Assembly: GCA_028023455.1 (NCBI GenBank)
Contig: JAQFVV010000072.1
Span: 2,128,501 to 2,192,500, forward strand
Direction of reading: 5' to 3'
DNA: 64,000 nt
Origin: Epiperipatus broadwayi
Lineage: Eukaryota; Onychophora; Udeonychophora; Euonychophora; Peripatidae
Positions 1-11,339 of this stretch are shown here, one piece after another. How positions within the stretch are numbered: position 1 is the stretch's first letter; each line of letters starts with the position of its first letter. The notes beneath the pieces were generated by a model that did no database searches, was not told where the DNA came from, and saw only the letters and a program-made list of their open reading frames with translations. The translations under genes were made by a program, and so were the position numbers.

Positions 1-25
1 AAATGTATGCAAAATTTAATTTAAT

Positions 26-290
26 TTATAACTAATGAAATTCAGATTTTTAAATCCAAAAATATATATAAACGTTAGAATAGAAAACAACATGGAAAGA
101 TTTTATATAAATATAAAATTATACATATCACAATCTCAAATTATTGAATATAATATAAAAATATATGTACACAAATTTGATTTATAGTCAATGAAATACA
201 GGTTTAAATCCATATATATAACTCAGAACAAAAAATAACATATGGTAAATATATATTTCTATACATATAAATGATTACACAAAACTTCTT
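26..290. repeat. degenerate tandem duplication, AT-rich
   Basis: Two related segments of roughly 100 bases lie about 160 bases apart. Both contain a stretch like AATGAAAT-CAG-TTTAAATCCA followed by an AT-rich tail. They are diverged and carry no coding signal. The limits are approximate. Confidence 0.4.
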
Positions 291-301
291 TTTAAAATAA
301 A

Positions 302-416
302 AATATATCACATATTCCAAACAAATCCAAAAACATTAAAAAACTACTAAAAATTCTCTTTATCTCAACACCTGTTTTAATGTCTTTGGATTTGTTTGGA
401 ATATGTGATATTTTAT
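302..416. repeat. short foldback hairpin
   Basis: The arm containing ATTCCAAACAAATCC (about 302-336) is matched in inverted orientation by GGATTTGTTTGGAAT (about 383-416), with a spacer of about 50 bases. The arms are almost identical over about 33 bases. No target duplication was identified. Confidence 0.7.
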
Positions 417-927
417 AGCTATTATTATATATTTGTATTTTTATTTTTTAGTGTCCCTTGAAAAAGACTATATTATAAAATAATCGAAATGTTGGTGTGT
501 TATTTTATTTTTATAATAGTCATATAAAAAACAATAAACTATTTTTGGAAAGAAAAACTGTGTAGGTGATATTTTAAAATTTGTTAAATATATATTTGGA
601 TATCAAATTATATGATGTGAAACTACCATGTAACATATACATATATAGGATTGAGAGTTGTATTTAATGGAAAAATGATGATAAACATAGGTAAAAGTAT
701 AGAGTTAGTGAGACAAACAAAATTAATTGTGGAAGTCTGTATTAATAAAATAAAAATAAAAAATAAAAATAATTCAATGATGATATAAGATTTAAAATTA
801 AATAGTTGCAACCAGAGTTATATTGTATCAGTTAATACTTTATTATGAAACAAACTTGACAAACAATTATTTTTTTCATCTAGGAAAAAATTTATTTTTT
901 AAAAAAGGCATATAAATTGATATATAA
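417..927. other. AT-rich stretch, nothing recognised
   Basis: Low-complexity AT-rich DNA. A 62-codon minus-strand open frame here (623-811) is made of hydrophobic AT codons and looks like chance. Confidence 0.5.
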
Positions 928-1699
928 CAATCATCATCATTGTCAACCATTATCAATCCACTGCAGGATGAAGGTCTCTCCAAGGACAATCCATCTTCAC
1001 CGATCTCTATTCTTTCTTATCCACATTACCCTGGCACACTTTCTTATTTCATCCATCCATCTCACATGTGGTCTCTTTCTGGGTCTTTTATAATCTCTTG
1101 GAATCCAGTTTAAGATCTCAATTGTCCATCTATTATCATTTCTTCTAGCAATATTTCCAGCTCAGCTCTACTTCAATATTTTAATTCTTTCAAATGATGT
1201 CAGTAACACTAGTTTATTTTCTTACGTATATATTGCATTTTTGATCTCTTATTCTTAACATGCATTTCTCCACATTTCTTTGAGTGGTCTGTAGTCTCTG
1301 TATTGCTCTTTTATTAAGTGTACAAGTCACAGATCCATAAGTAAGAACTGGTAAAACACATTTATTAAAATCCTTTTTCAAACACATAGGCATGTTTCCT
1401 TATAGTATTAAGTTATTTCTATCAGAAGCATTCCAACCAAGTTTAATTCTTTGGTTAATTTCATCCATTACATTTCCATCTGTAGTAATAATCTGACAAA
1501 GTGATTTGTAGTTATTTTACATCTTCTAATTTATCATAATCAATCTTTATTTTCATCTTTTGAGAAAATACATTAAACATTACTTCAGTCTTTTCCTGAA
1601 CGTTTGTGATGATGGTATTCTAGTTGTATTTTTATATTGCACTATATTAGATGATGGAAATAGTCCAATATAAAAATACAATTACTTTAATCTTTTTAA

Positions 1700-2440
1700 C
1701 ATTTACCTTTAGTCCTACTGTCTTGCTTTCATTTGACAACTCCTGCAACATTTCCTGCAGCTCTAAAGCATTATTTGCAAAAGCAACTAGATCATCTGCA
1801 AAATTTAAATGACTTAATAATCTTCATTTACTTTTACTTCTTTAGCTTCACATTTTAATCCACAAAATACTTCTTGCAGCATTTCTGTAAAAAGTTTTGG
1901 AAATATGGAAATCACACTGTCTTACACCCTTCTCAATTGTTAACCTTCCTAGTATCATTATGTAATCTAATTGTTGCTGCAATTGACAATATCCTGATCT
2001 ATCTATACCTTGATGATTCAATGCTTTAGTCACTGAAGAAATGTTTATAGAATCAAATGTCTTTTCATAATCTACAAATCCAAAGCATTATGGCAACTCA
2101 TATTCATTGGTCTTTTCTATAATTTCTCTCAATAGTTGGATATGATCTAATGTATTTAAACCACTTTTACATCAATTTGTTCCCTTGGTTGGTTGAAATC
2201 CAATATTTTTTGTAGTCAAGTTGCAATTATCTTGTTCAAATTTTTATATAAAACTTATAAAAGGCTGATAAGTCTGTAATTTCTAATATTTTCCTTACCA
2301 CTATTTTTAAATATTAGTATTAATACTGCATTCTTCCAATCATCTGGTACATCTTTATCATTTAGACATTTAGTATATAACTTTGAAAACCTTTTTCTAT
2401 TTCTTCACCTGCTTCTTTTAATATATCGATTATAATTCCA
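1700..2440 (-). pseudogene. RTE reverse transcriptase core, broken
   Basis: Across several frames the minus strand reads as an RTE reverse transcriptase. Near 2150-2040 there is a segment like LLREIIEKTNEYELP followed by an F-D-E-K-FDSI block holding the first catalytic Asp. Then comes SSVTKALNHQGI (2033 downward), GVRQCDF near 1920 and FADDLVAFAN near 1805-1775. At least four frame changes are needed to follow it. Confidence 0.7.
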
Positions 2441-2945
2441 TCATTAACTGGAGCTTTCCCCTTCTTCATAAATTTAATTGCATGTCTCACTTCATTTAAA
2501 TCATGAGCATTTCAGAAGATATAATAAATGTAGGAAGTAATTGTTCTTTATTACTATATAATTCTTATTGGAACTCTTCTACCCATTTCATGACATCATC
2601 TCTCTTTCTATTAATAGTTCCATCTTTTTTTCTTATTGCAGATATAAGTTTCCTATTAATACCAAAAGCTTTCCTTGCTAGTTCACAATTATACTTTCTG
2701 ATATTATCAATTCTTTTTCGCACCATTTTACAAAATTTGAGATATTCAATCTTTTTTAATTCATCATTTTTATATATATTCACATTCCTTTTTTTCTTCA
2801 TAAATTCTCTAGTCTCAGTAGAAATTTTATTGGTCAATTGCTGCTTTTTTCTACCAGCTATCTTTGTTGCAGTTTTTAAAAGTGTATCAGCTATTTTCCT
2901 ATTAATGTCATTAAAATCTGAATCATGTTCAAAATCTACTAATAC

Positions 2946-3167
2946 TTAAAACCGATTTGTAAGTTTTAATTTAAATTCATTCGAATGTTTCTGAAAATTA
3001 GAAATATCAACTGTAAATATTGTTTTTCTTAATAATTTTTGTCTCTCTAGTTTTGCATTAACATGTATCTTACATCTTACTAATCGATGATCACTTCCTG
3101 TGTTAAATTTATTAAGAACATTACAATCTTGAAATATGTATTTTCTGTTAGTCAAAATATAATCCAA
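2946..3167 (-). pseudogene. RTE endonuclease C-terminal part
   Basis: A 73-codon frame with LDYILTN-like sequence, then GSDHRLVRCKI. SDHRLV is the conserved Ser-Asp-His block of the APE-type endonuclease, with the catalytic His. It lies downstream of the N-terminal endonuclease piece on the same strand, in the expected order. Isolated by frame breaks, so not functional. Confidence 0.7.
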
Positions 3168-3575
3168 TTCTGCTGTACCTTCATTTGGACGCTTCCATAT
3201 CCATTTCCTTTTAACATTTTTCTCAAAAAAAAAAAAATCATAATATAAAGTTTTTCTTTTTCTGCAAACTCCACAAATCTATGTCCTCTATCATTTCTAT
3301 AACCGTAACCTAATTTACCTACAGCATTTTCATCTTTCATTTGCTTACCAATTCTAGCATTAAACTATCCCATAACAATTTTAAAATGTTGTTTAGTCTG
3401 ATCAAAAGTCTTTTGTACATCCATGTAAAAATCTTCTACTACTTCATCACTATGAGAACTTGTTGGGGCATAAACCTAAATTATCTGCATTTGCTATCTG
3501 CTAATAAGTTGAATAACTAATCTTGTCATTCTGTCTGATACACCATCAATCTCTATAATGTTGTTCTTCCACTTT

Positions 3576-3857
3576 TTATTTATAATGAACTTTTCCTCCA
3601 CTTGCACTTCCAATATTTGTGCCTTTATAGTAGGGTATATGTCCACTTTTTAAATCAATTGTCTCTTCATCTTTTCTTCTAACTTCACAAAGTCGAATAA
3701 TATTCCATTTAACATAAGACAGTTCTTCTTCCAATTCTTGCAATCTTCTTTCACTTGAAAGTAATCTGCAGTTGAAAGTACCTAAATAAAAGGTCATCAT
3801 CAAATGGCAGTCTGGGTCTGCAATCACAGGATTCTTACCACTTTCTGCTTTCGGCAA
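3576..3857 (-). pseudogene. RTE endonuclease domain, N-terminal part
   Basis: A 93-codon open frame forming the start of the endonuclease of the decayed RTE element. It would nick target DNA to prime reverse transcription. The visible blocks are LGTFNCRLLSSERRLQELEE, RLCEVRRKDEETIDLKSGH and YYKGTN; the EVRRK block holds the conserved catalytic Glu. The frame stops at 3576, where intact relatives would continue. The reading continues in other frames toward lower coordinates, including a block reading GYGYRNDRGHRFVEFA (3340-3152) that also fits the endonuclease. The frame opens slightly upstream of the domain, so its first residues may be untranslated leader. Confidence 0.7.
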
Positions 3858-3960
3858 CCAACTGCTGCCTTGCCCGGGTAACTTTACAGTCTCCTGGGAA
3901 TAAGGGCCATGATTTATTTTTGTCTGTCATGATTGTATACATATCTATTAGAAAAAATCT

Positions 3961-4649
3961 TTCATTCACACACACATTCCTTCTGCCTTATAATATAACC
4001 GAGAAGAAAAACCTTGGTGTTTCTTGATCTTAAGAGTAAAAAGCCAATTAACTCACCTCGCTGGCTAATGCATGTTGATAAACAGCCTATCCATGTTTGT
4101 ATATTATATGAATAATCATGGTAATAATAGCTGTAATGATAAGAACATATGGAGTGGACATTTAGGAATTTGCCCTGCTTGATTCCTTTAAAGGTTTTGT
4201 ACTAAGCTAAAGAGAAGGCTACAAGTTTAAAATGCACCTAATACCTCACCATCCATAACTAACTAGCTGGGGAGAGTCTCAGGAGAGGTACATTATAAAA
4301 GTCTTTAGCACTGCAGCAGATTGTTTTAAAAAATAAATTTGTGTGATCTGATGCAGTAGATGAGTGGCAAATTCATCACGACTATTTCCCAAAGAAAAAA
4401 AAAAAAATTGGCAGAAAAAGCCTTGGTGATACAGAGCTTAAAATTTATGAACTGCAGCCCAGCCATTCTTAATGCTTATTTAAATTTTTATGAACCACTG
4501 AGCAATAATCCACTGTATTGTATTTGATTATTTTACTTACTTTTCTATCTAATAAAAATTAAAAGCAAAAACTTAACTCATATAAAAGGAAATGAAAGTA
4601 CATTTAAAACTATTTATTCCTTTACTTATGATTTCATATATAAGGGATA
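3961..4649. other. non-coding stretch, no feature recognised
   Basis: Mixed-composition DNA with an A-run near 4396-4408. Near 4440-4515 there are faint matches (TTATGAAC and GAGCAATAA) to the tRNA-like tandem unit found at 9.7-10.3 kb. No open frame of interest. Confidence 0.45.
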
Positions 4650-4780
4650 TGAACACAGACTTTCAAGCACCCTTCAACTATCCACACTATCTCATATCAC
4701 TGATACACATGACCACACACACGCAGAAAAGATAAATCATCAATGCACGTATTTCCTGCTGAACCAGCCCTTATGAGTTG
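4650..4780 (+). repeat. family C dispersed repeat
   Basis: This copy carries GAACACAGACTTTCAAGC, then a CACATGACCACA-like block, AAAAGATAAATCATCAATGC and a TGCTGAACCAGC-like end. The same ordered blocks recur at 8.93 kb, 40.8-41.2 kb, 50.9 kb and 61.6-62.5 kb. This is a single arm without its inverted partner. Confidence 0.7.
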
Positions 4781-5644
4781 CTTGGAAGCCTGTGTTCAAA
4801 TCCCCAATATTTATGAATTATGCCCCGAGTATATGAAGAATGCCTGTATTTCAAATCTTATGAATTCATATGTAAATATCACGAGAAATCAGTGTTAATA
4901 ATTAAATTTTATCAGATCTTTATTAAATTTTAAGCTTTTATTATGGATTTAATTAAAATTATTTACATATAAAATAACATATTAAGGGTAAACTGATCAT
5001 TAATAAAAAGTTATTAAAAGTAATTTAAAGGATAATTAATTTGAATTTTAAAAAAATTCATAATCACTTATAATTAAAAGAAATGTAATTTGATAAATCA
5101 AAGTATGTTTTTTTTTAAAAAAAAAAAAAAATAGTAATAAAAGTAATGTGATCATTTTAACAATAATTTGCAAGGTGAAAGCGAAGATTAACAATTGATT
5201 CTAGAAAACAATTCGATGCACAACTTTCAACTATCCTTTTAATAAATTACAAAAATTATTAATTTCCGACGTATAATTAATAAATATAAAATTTTAAAAA
5301 ATTAAAAGTAATAAGTACTGCTTCATGTATAGAGATATTTAACACATTGAAAATAACATTCAACATGACATTAAAAAAAAAAAAAACATGAAAAGCTTCA
5401 ACTATTACACAACCAACTATTGTAAACTTAATTAATCCTTAGACACTCCAAATTAGCTTTTGCAATAATTCATGGTGACTAGGATCCAAAACTAAAACTA
5501 ATATGTTTATACAACTAAAAGCTATTATCACTCTTTTATACAATCTAAGACGCCATTCTGAACTCAAACGCAAATTATTTTGAATGAATAGTTGTTTAAA
5601 TATGACACTAGGTTAGTTTCTGTATATTTTAAAAACATGCTTTA
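4781..5644. other. AT-rich stretch with homopolymer runs
   Basis: Contains poly-T/poly-A runs near 5108-5131 and 5371-5386. No gene, RNA or transposon ends are recognised. Confidence 0.5.
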
Positions 5645-6224
5645 TGCCAATTAGACAGGCTCCTATTTTTTGGTTAGGAAGATTAATGCCAACAACAGTG
5701 ACCCATGACTTTCACATATGCTTCCACAAGCAGTTCTTTTTCACCTCAATCGAGGGTCATTAGTGAATACCCTAATGCAAAGTTATATTACTTCCCAGAC
5801 CCATTTCTGTCTTTTGTCTTTGTCAATGCAAACTATTCAAAAATCACCTCCAATATTAAAACCTAATCCCCACTAAGCCAAAAAGGCACAAATCGATCAC
5901 AAAATAAATGATATTATAGCACTTTATTATCTAATAGCCACTGATTATTCAAGTTTATAGTAGAAGAGGAAAATGGAGTTATCAGCTCTTGAAAGGATAT
6001 GAATAAGTATTTCAAAAAGTTGTGATGTGATAAGGTAATTGACATTAATGTTCCTAACCAAAAGGTAGAAGCTACCTACAATTGGCCTAAAAATAAATTT
6101 TCTCTATATTATATATCTAAACTGATCTATCAAATCTATACCAACATAAAAATGAATTAGTTTGGGTTCAAGTGTTGTTTTTTTTTAACTTTAGACTATT
6201 GGACTGGATAATATAAATAAAATA
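5645..6224. repeat. composite dispersed repeat (CATATGCTTCCAC segment and family B end)
   Basis: The segment CATATGCTTCCACAAGCAG near 5715-5740 recurs near 40310-40335, as CATATGCTTCCACGGGGCAG. Near 5940-6010 there is an end resembling family B (ATTATTCAAGTTTATAGTAG). The boundaries are uncertain. Confidence 0.45.
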
Positions 6225-6420
6225 TGACTTTTAGATGCATATGTGCACTAATTATAACTTTTTATACTAGTTTTCAGTGATGAAAGCAAAAACCAGAAAC
6301 CTGTTTGGGGATGGAAACATTGCAGCCATACATTATCTGTGGGTCATTGATTACTCAAACTTAGAGTAGATGGATCTATAATAGATGAAGGAACCCCTTC
6401 CCCTATTTCAACAAAAATTG
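6225..6420 (+). repeat. family B repeat with shared SINE-like core
   Basis: The core reads CAGTGATGAAAGC followed by ACCAGAAACCTGTTTGGGG, then CATTGATTACTCAAACTTAG and AGTAGATGGAT. The core aligns by eye with the core of the palindromic families A and D; the CATTGATTACTC block is shared with family A. Confidence 0.7.
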
Positions 6421-6464
6421 TAATTGTGCCTATATTATTAATGATTTACATTAAAAATAATATC

Positions 6465-6600
6465 ATTCTGTTAATTCTGTGTCACTGTCTATTATAAGCT
6501 TGAGTAATCAACGGTCAGTGAATTGTGGTGCCAATCAAGTCCCTAAAGTAGTTTCTAGTTATAGAGCATTATCAGTAAGACTATCTGAATTATGCACAAA
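6465..6600 (-). repeat. family B repeat, inverted copy
   Basis: The reverse complement contains ACTAGAAACTACTTTAGGG, then CGTTGATTACTCAAGCTTA and TAATAGACAGTGACA. With the forward copy at 6225-6420 it makes a loose inverted pair around 6440, like the head-to-head arrangement of family A. Confidence 0.6.
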
Positions 6601-7487
6601 ATATTTACAATAGGTGGCTCTGAAATAGAGGAGATTACTACTCCTGGTGTAGATGCAGTTAAAAGATTGAAAAAGTTATATAATGCTTTTGTCGCATGGA
6701 TTATACTACTAACTACTACTATTTACTAGTTCAAAAAAGTTTTTAAAAAACCTATAAATCATAAATTAGACTTAAACATTTACATATAATGTGTAATAAT
6801 TAACAATAGTATTGGATAGAACAAAAGTGAAATAGAGAATGATGATGTCATCTGCACTGTCTTTTTTGCATCACCTTTACACAGGATAGGAAAGATATTA
6901 ATCTATATACCTCATGACATCTTGTGGAATTGTAATGTTGCATTATAATGAATTAAAAGTTTTAATAATTAATGAACACTAAAGAATATATGTAATCAAG
7001 TCAATTCTTTCAAATTTGTAAACACCCTTCGGGCACCAGATGCTTATAAATTTGGAGAAAATGGGCTGATTATATACATTCTATAGCACATTCTTAATTT
7101 TTGCAGTGCAGAACCACAGCTCCATAAAGTGTTATAAAGAATAAATATATCTTCTCATAAAGCAAAACAGATAACAAATGTAAACATATTATTATTTTAG
7201 ATTTAAAAATAGGCATATCATTATAATATATACTTATTAGTGAGACCAAAAAAGTTTTGTTTAAAAATCATAAATAAAATAGAATGCACAATGATCATAC
7301 TTATATGGTATCTTAATAATATATTGTGCATTTTCACTAATCTTCATGAGGATTAAATAATAATATAAAAAAATTGTTTCTTCCATGTTAGTACATATAT
7401 AAAAAGGGGTTAGAATAATTTTATTATGTTTTAAATCCTTTAAATTAAACTTTTTATTATTATTATACATATTTTTTAAAAAAGGCA
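6601..7487. other. AT-rich stretch, nothing recognised
   Basis: No coding signal, no RNA gene, and no repeat shared with the rest of the window was seen. Confidence 0.5.
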
Positions 7488-7605
7488 TATAACTTTATTG
7501 CTCAGGAGTTCATAAACACTTCAATGCCAGTGGACCTGCAATCCTAGTACTTCCCGATCCCATTTACCAACTATACTAAATCGCACAGGATGCATTTATA
7601 TATAC
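7488..7605 (-). repeat. fragments of tRNA-like unit and of a CACGCAGG-type repeat
   Basis: Bases 7492-7515 read ATAACTTTATTGCTCAGGAG and continue into TTCATAA, the reverse complement of the end of the tandem tRNA-like unit at 9.7-10.3 kb. Just after it, CTATACTAAATCGCACAGG (about 7571-7589) resembles segments near 41797 and 63740. Confidence 0.5.
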
Positions 7606-7609
7606 ATAT

Positions 7610-7694
7610 CCCCCCCCCCCCCCCCCCCCCCCCCTTCCCCTCCCTTCCCCCCCCCCTTTTTTCTCCTCTTTCCTTTTTTTTTTTTTTTTTTTTT
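7610..7694. repeat. poly-C and pyrimidine tract
   Basis: About 25 consecutive C residues are followed by C/T-rich sequence and a T-run, an almost pure pyrimidine tract of about 85 bases. The opposite strand is a G-run able to form quadruplexes. Exact length may be unreliable because long homopolymers are prone to sequencing error. Confidence 0.9.
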
Positions 7695-8929
7695 AAATTT
7701 TTATTTTTTAAAAAAACAACTATTTTTTTTATTAAAAAATATTTTATTTAAAACCTAAAAAACTTATTTTTCGTTAATATTTTTTTTTTAAAAAATTTAA
7801 TTTTATTTGCGAACCTTTAAGATTTTATTTTAAATTAATGTAACGGCATATTTATATACCGTTACAATATGTTTCTATATCATTTGACACTAAATAATAC
7901 CAAAAATTTTGATCACTTTTTACATGTCAAGAATTCAACAATCCATTCATATATTTTAAACTATGTATAAATGGAGTCCATATCAAAAAAGTGTTTTCTA
8001 ATTTTTAAATATTTTCCACAGTCAACTTTCAGTTATTTTCCGTTAGTCATTTTAAAAAATTACTTAAAGCATAAATAAAGATTATCAAATTAAAACGATT
8101 AAGTAAGATACTACCGGAACTGGTTACCTTTATTCTATATTGTTACAAAATTCATAATAACGTTATTTTCTCAAACTGGATTTAAATTCGTGACTTAATG
8201 AAAGTAAAATTCCAGGAGATAATATAAGAATGCCACTTCAAGAGATTCAAACATTGTTTTTTAAAAATAAGAACACTTATGGATTTAAAAGTAATAATAA
8301 TTGCCATTTAGTAAGTCATTATATTTATTATTTCGATACTGAAATATTTCGACGTATTAATATTTTATTAATGCAAGGAAATAATATATTTCCAAGCTCA
8401 CAAAGTATTGAACAAAACAATTTTTAATATGTTTAAAATATGACAAAAAATAATTGACGAATCAATATGATATGAATTCGATTACACAAACAGATATAAA
8501 TAAAAGCGTATTCCACTTTAAATGCTTATAAAAAATAAAAAAATGTCGAAATTAAAATAAATAATATTAATGATTGAACATATCATTTGTTCTCAAGCGT
8601 ATGACAAAATATTATTTAAATGTTATAAATTATATCGAAGATTGGTGTTTAAATGATGTTTCATATTATTATTAAAGGAAGTAATATATCGAAATAAAGT
8701 ACCTTACTAGTTCTAGGAGAAGATATTTACATAACAGTACATTAATTGGTAAATATATTTCTCCTACTTCTATTGTGCTACCTCCTATAAACCTGAATGG
8801 TTTTTGGTTGTTTTTAAACCGAATTGACATTTTTATTTATTAAAAATAATAATACTAATAATCATATTTTCTTTCTTTTAATTCTCATAATTCAGAGGTA
8901 TATAGTAGACGTTTCTTGTAATTAAAGGG
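7695..8929. other. AT-rich stretch, nothing recognised
   Basis: No supported gene. A 65-codon plus-strand frame at 8230-8427 shows no recognisable domain and is typical of chance frames in AT-rich DNA. Confidence 0.5.
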
Positions 8930-9075
8930 GGCTTGAACACAGACTTTCAAACTCCCTTCAGTCATCCACTCTACTTTATATAACTAAATGAACATGACCA
9001 CATAATGTGAAAAAGATAAATGATCAATAAACGAATTCCATGCTAAACCAGTACTCATCAGTTGGTCCAAATCAT
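8930..9075 (+). repeat. family C dispersed repeat
   Basis: Blocks GAACACAGACTTTCAAAC, GAACATGACCACATAATG, AAAAGATAAATGATCAATA and a GCTAAACCAGTACTCATCAG-like end, in the same order as at 4.65 kb. A single arm. Confidence 0.7.
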
Positions 9076-9689
9076 CATCTCTCATACACATATATAATCA
9101 GTGCTTGGTTTATATTAAGATATCATATCTGCAATCATTAATGGACAGGCTTCAATCTTCTTCACTCTCCAATTCTTCAGCCATCCATAACATCTAAAAA
9201 TCGATGGTGGAATGCTCTAGGCCCTTGTTGATGCTAATATTATTGTCATACCTATGTTGACCTTAAGTCAATCTGATCCCTTATATGTAAGACCATAATA
9301 TGTTCATTTAAATACACACAAAAGGGATAAGTAAAATACAGGCTGAATATGTAATCTTCTATTTATTCATTTTTGTTTTAGAGAGGATTAAACTTCACTC
9401 TCTAATATTTCCTCATTTTACTACAGGTTTAAAAAGAAAGATTTTAGTTTCACTTGTCTTCAACACTCTATGTTAAAAAAAAAGCCTTGGGTATTTTTAG
9501 AGAACACTAAAATTATCAAACCAAATAAATGTTTTTTATAATAAATTGAGGGTAAGGTTATTTACTCAAAAATATCTAATGATTGCGTATAATTAATATT
9601 AATTATGATTTTTTTTAATATAAGTGATTATTGTATTAAAGTTATAGATATATTACACTTTCTATATTACACATATAATAAAATAAAGG
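9076..9689. other. no feature recognised
   Basis: Mixed AT-rich DNA between a family C repeat and the tRNA-like array. No open frame or RNA gene is supported. Confidence 0.45.
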
Positions 9690-10335
9690 TGGGATGTTAT
9701 GATTGGAAAGTCCCAGGATCGATTCTGGCATTCAAATTTCTTATGAACTCCAGAGCAATAATACCATTGGCCTTTTTTTGCCTTACCAGTTTGGCATAGA
9801 TGGTAGATCATCCGACTTAGAATCAAAAGGCTCCAGAATTGATTCTGGCACATAAAATTCTTATGAACTCCTTCCTGAGCAGTTGGTAGAATGTCCGAAT
9901 TAGGATCGGAAAGCAGCTCCAGAATGGATCCTGGCACTTGTAGTTCCAACGCATGAATTTCTTATGAACCCCTAAGCAATAATAAAGTCATTAGCTTTTT
10001 TTACCTTGCCAGTTTGGGGTAGTTGGTAGTGTCCGACTTAGGATCGGAAGACTCCAGAATTGATTCTAGCACGTGAAATTCTTATGAACTCCAGAGCAGT
10101 TGGTAAAATGTCTGAATTAGAATCAGAAAGCAGCTTCAGAATTAATTCTGGCACTCGCAGTTCTGAAGCATGAATTTCTTACGAACCCCTGAGCAATAAA
10201 GTCATTAGCTTTTTTTACCTCACCAATTTGGGATAGTTGGCACAGTGTCCGACTTAGGATCGGAAGGCTCCAGAATCGATTCTGACCCTCGCAGTTCTGA
10301 AGCATGAATTTCTTATTAACTCCTGAGAAATAAAA
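9690..10335 (+). repeat. tandem array of tRNA-like units (about 214-223 bases each)
   Basis: Three related units are marked by an AGTTTGG-type anchor at 9788, 10011 and 10225, giving periods of about 223 and 214 bases. Each complete unit holds a segment GTCCGACTTAGGATCGGAAG followed by CTCCAGAATCGATTCTGGCA, which reads like the anticodon arm and T arm of a tRNA. The anticodon loop CTTAGGA would give UAG, Leu-like. A second half-unit has GTCCGAATTAGGATCGGAAA. Units end with GAATTTCTTATGAACTCCTG and AGCAATAA. No full acceptor stem can be paired, so these are tRNA-derived repeats, not functional tRNA genes. Confidence 0.75.
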
Positions 10336-11339
10336 CCATATGCATCTTTTTAATGTTTGAATTGTACCTAAACAAGTTATATAATTCATGAGCTATAACT
10401 TTTGACAGACTTACATTCTATCATTTTTCCCTATTGTAACGGGCACATGCCGTAACATTATTTTCTTTTTAAAAATTGAGACATTGAAAAGTTCGCATAT
10501 AAAAACTTTTTTTTTAAGACATAAAAATTGAAAGTTAAACCGTATAAATATAAAATCGCACAGATGAAAAATTATTAAAATAAAACATTATTAAGGAAAA
10601 AAAGTATTTTAAAAGCAAAAACTTAAAAAGATTTAGAGATAAAAATATATATTTTAAGTTTGTAAAATAATTTAATTAATTCTATTGCATAAAATGGAAA
10701 TGATTATTTTAATTAGTAAAAGTAAACTAGCCCTTGGGCATTCCAAAATGTAGAAGTAAAGGTCAGATAGGAGAGAAAAAAACAATAGAAACTAATAGCC
10801 AATAAAAGAAATCCCTCAGGAAACAGACCAGAATGAAAAGATCATCATCGTCATGACGTAATGTCCACTGGATCCAAAAGTTTGCAATAAAAGGAAAAGT
10901 TTGGAAATAAATTTTAGCGAGTGAAGAAAGATTAAGAGAAGATAGAGATGTGAAAGCAGAGGTGTGCTAGAGTTGAAGGAGAAGGGATTGGAAAGATGCA
11001 CTCTTCAATCCCTTCAGTTTGGCTTGAAAAAAAAAAAGAGAAATGACAAATCGTTTCTATATTGCGGACCACAGGACATCGGGGGAATTAACGCTGGATC
11101 CCAAATGGCAAGCAACGGATAAAGATGAACTTTTTAAAAACCGTAAGAACTTTATGAACATTTTCAAAACAATAACTCTAAATTCTAAACCTTTCAGTAA
11201 ATAATATAAATAGAATCCTATCTGACCAATGTAAATTAATATTAATAATGTTATTTGATGTATTTTTTTTTATTTAAAATCATTTCCATTTATTTATTTA
11301 TTTTTTGTTCTTTTAAGTTTCATGATTTTTGTTTTTCGT
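10336..11339. other. unannotated stretch with a mixed-composition segment
   Basis: Mostly AT-rich. Around 11060-11130 the base composition becomes more balanced (GGACCACAGGACATCGGGGG and GGATCCCAAATGGCAAGC), but no open frame or splice-bounded exon could be defined. Confidence 0.4.

Larger units (their letters stand above)
928..3960 (-). mobile_element. RTE-type non-LTR retrotransposon, nearly full length, decayed
   Basis: Read on the minus strand, the element begins near 3960 with an apurinic endonuclease domain (about 3857-3576: GTFNCR, then EVRRKDEE and YYKGTN, typical of RTE endonucleases). It continues through GSDHRLVRCK (near 3080) into a reverse transcriptase. The RT keeps a GVRQ-D box near 1925 and the catalytic box FADDLVAF at about 1805-1780. 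The C-terminus carries WAGHIARR and RPHVRWMDEIRKCA near 1160-1030. The 3' end is a short GAT-type repeat (plus-strand TCATCATCAT at 928-940), as is usual for RTE elements. The frame is broken by many stops and shifts (for example C replaces G in RQGD), so it is a dead copy. Clade assignment is by motif reading only. Confidence 0.85.

Noticed and set aside
2503-2949. 148-codon plus-strand frame
   Set aside because: Lies antisense to the RTE element, and its hydrophobic composition is what antisense of AT-rich coding gives.
7610-7694. Vector or adaptor contamination at the poly-C tract
   Set aside because: Flanking sequence on both sides is ordinary AT-rich genome including known repeat fragments.
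9690-10335. CRISPR-like array
   Set aside because: The repeats are long, diverged and tRNA-like with no regular short spacers, and the window is eukaryotic.
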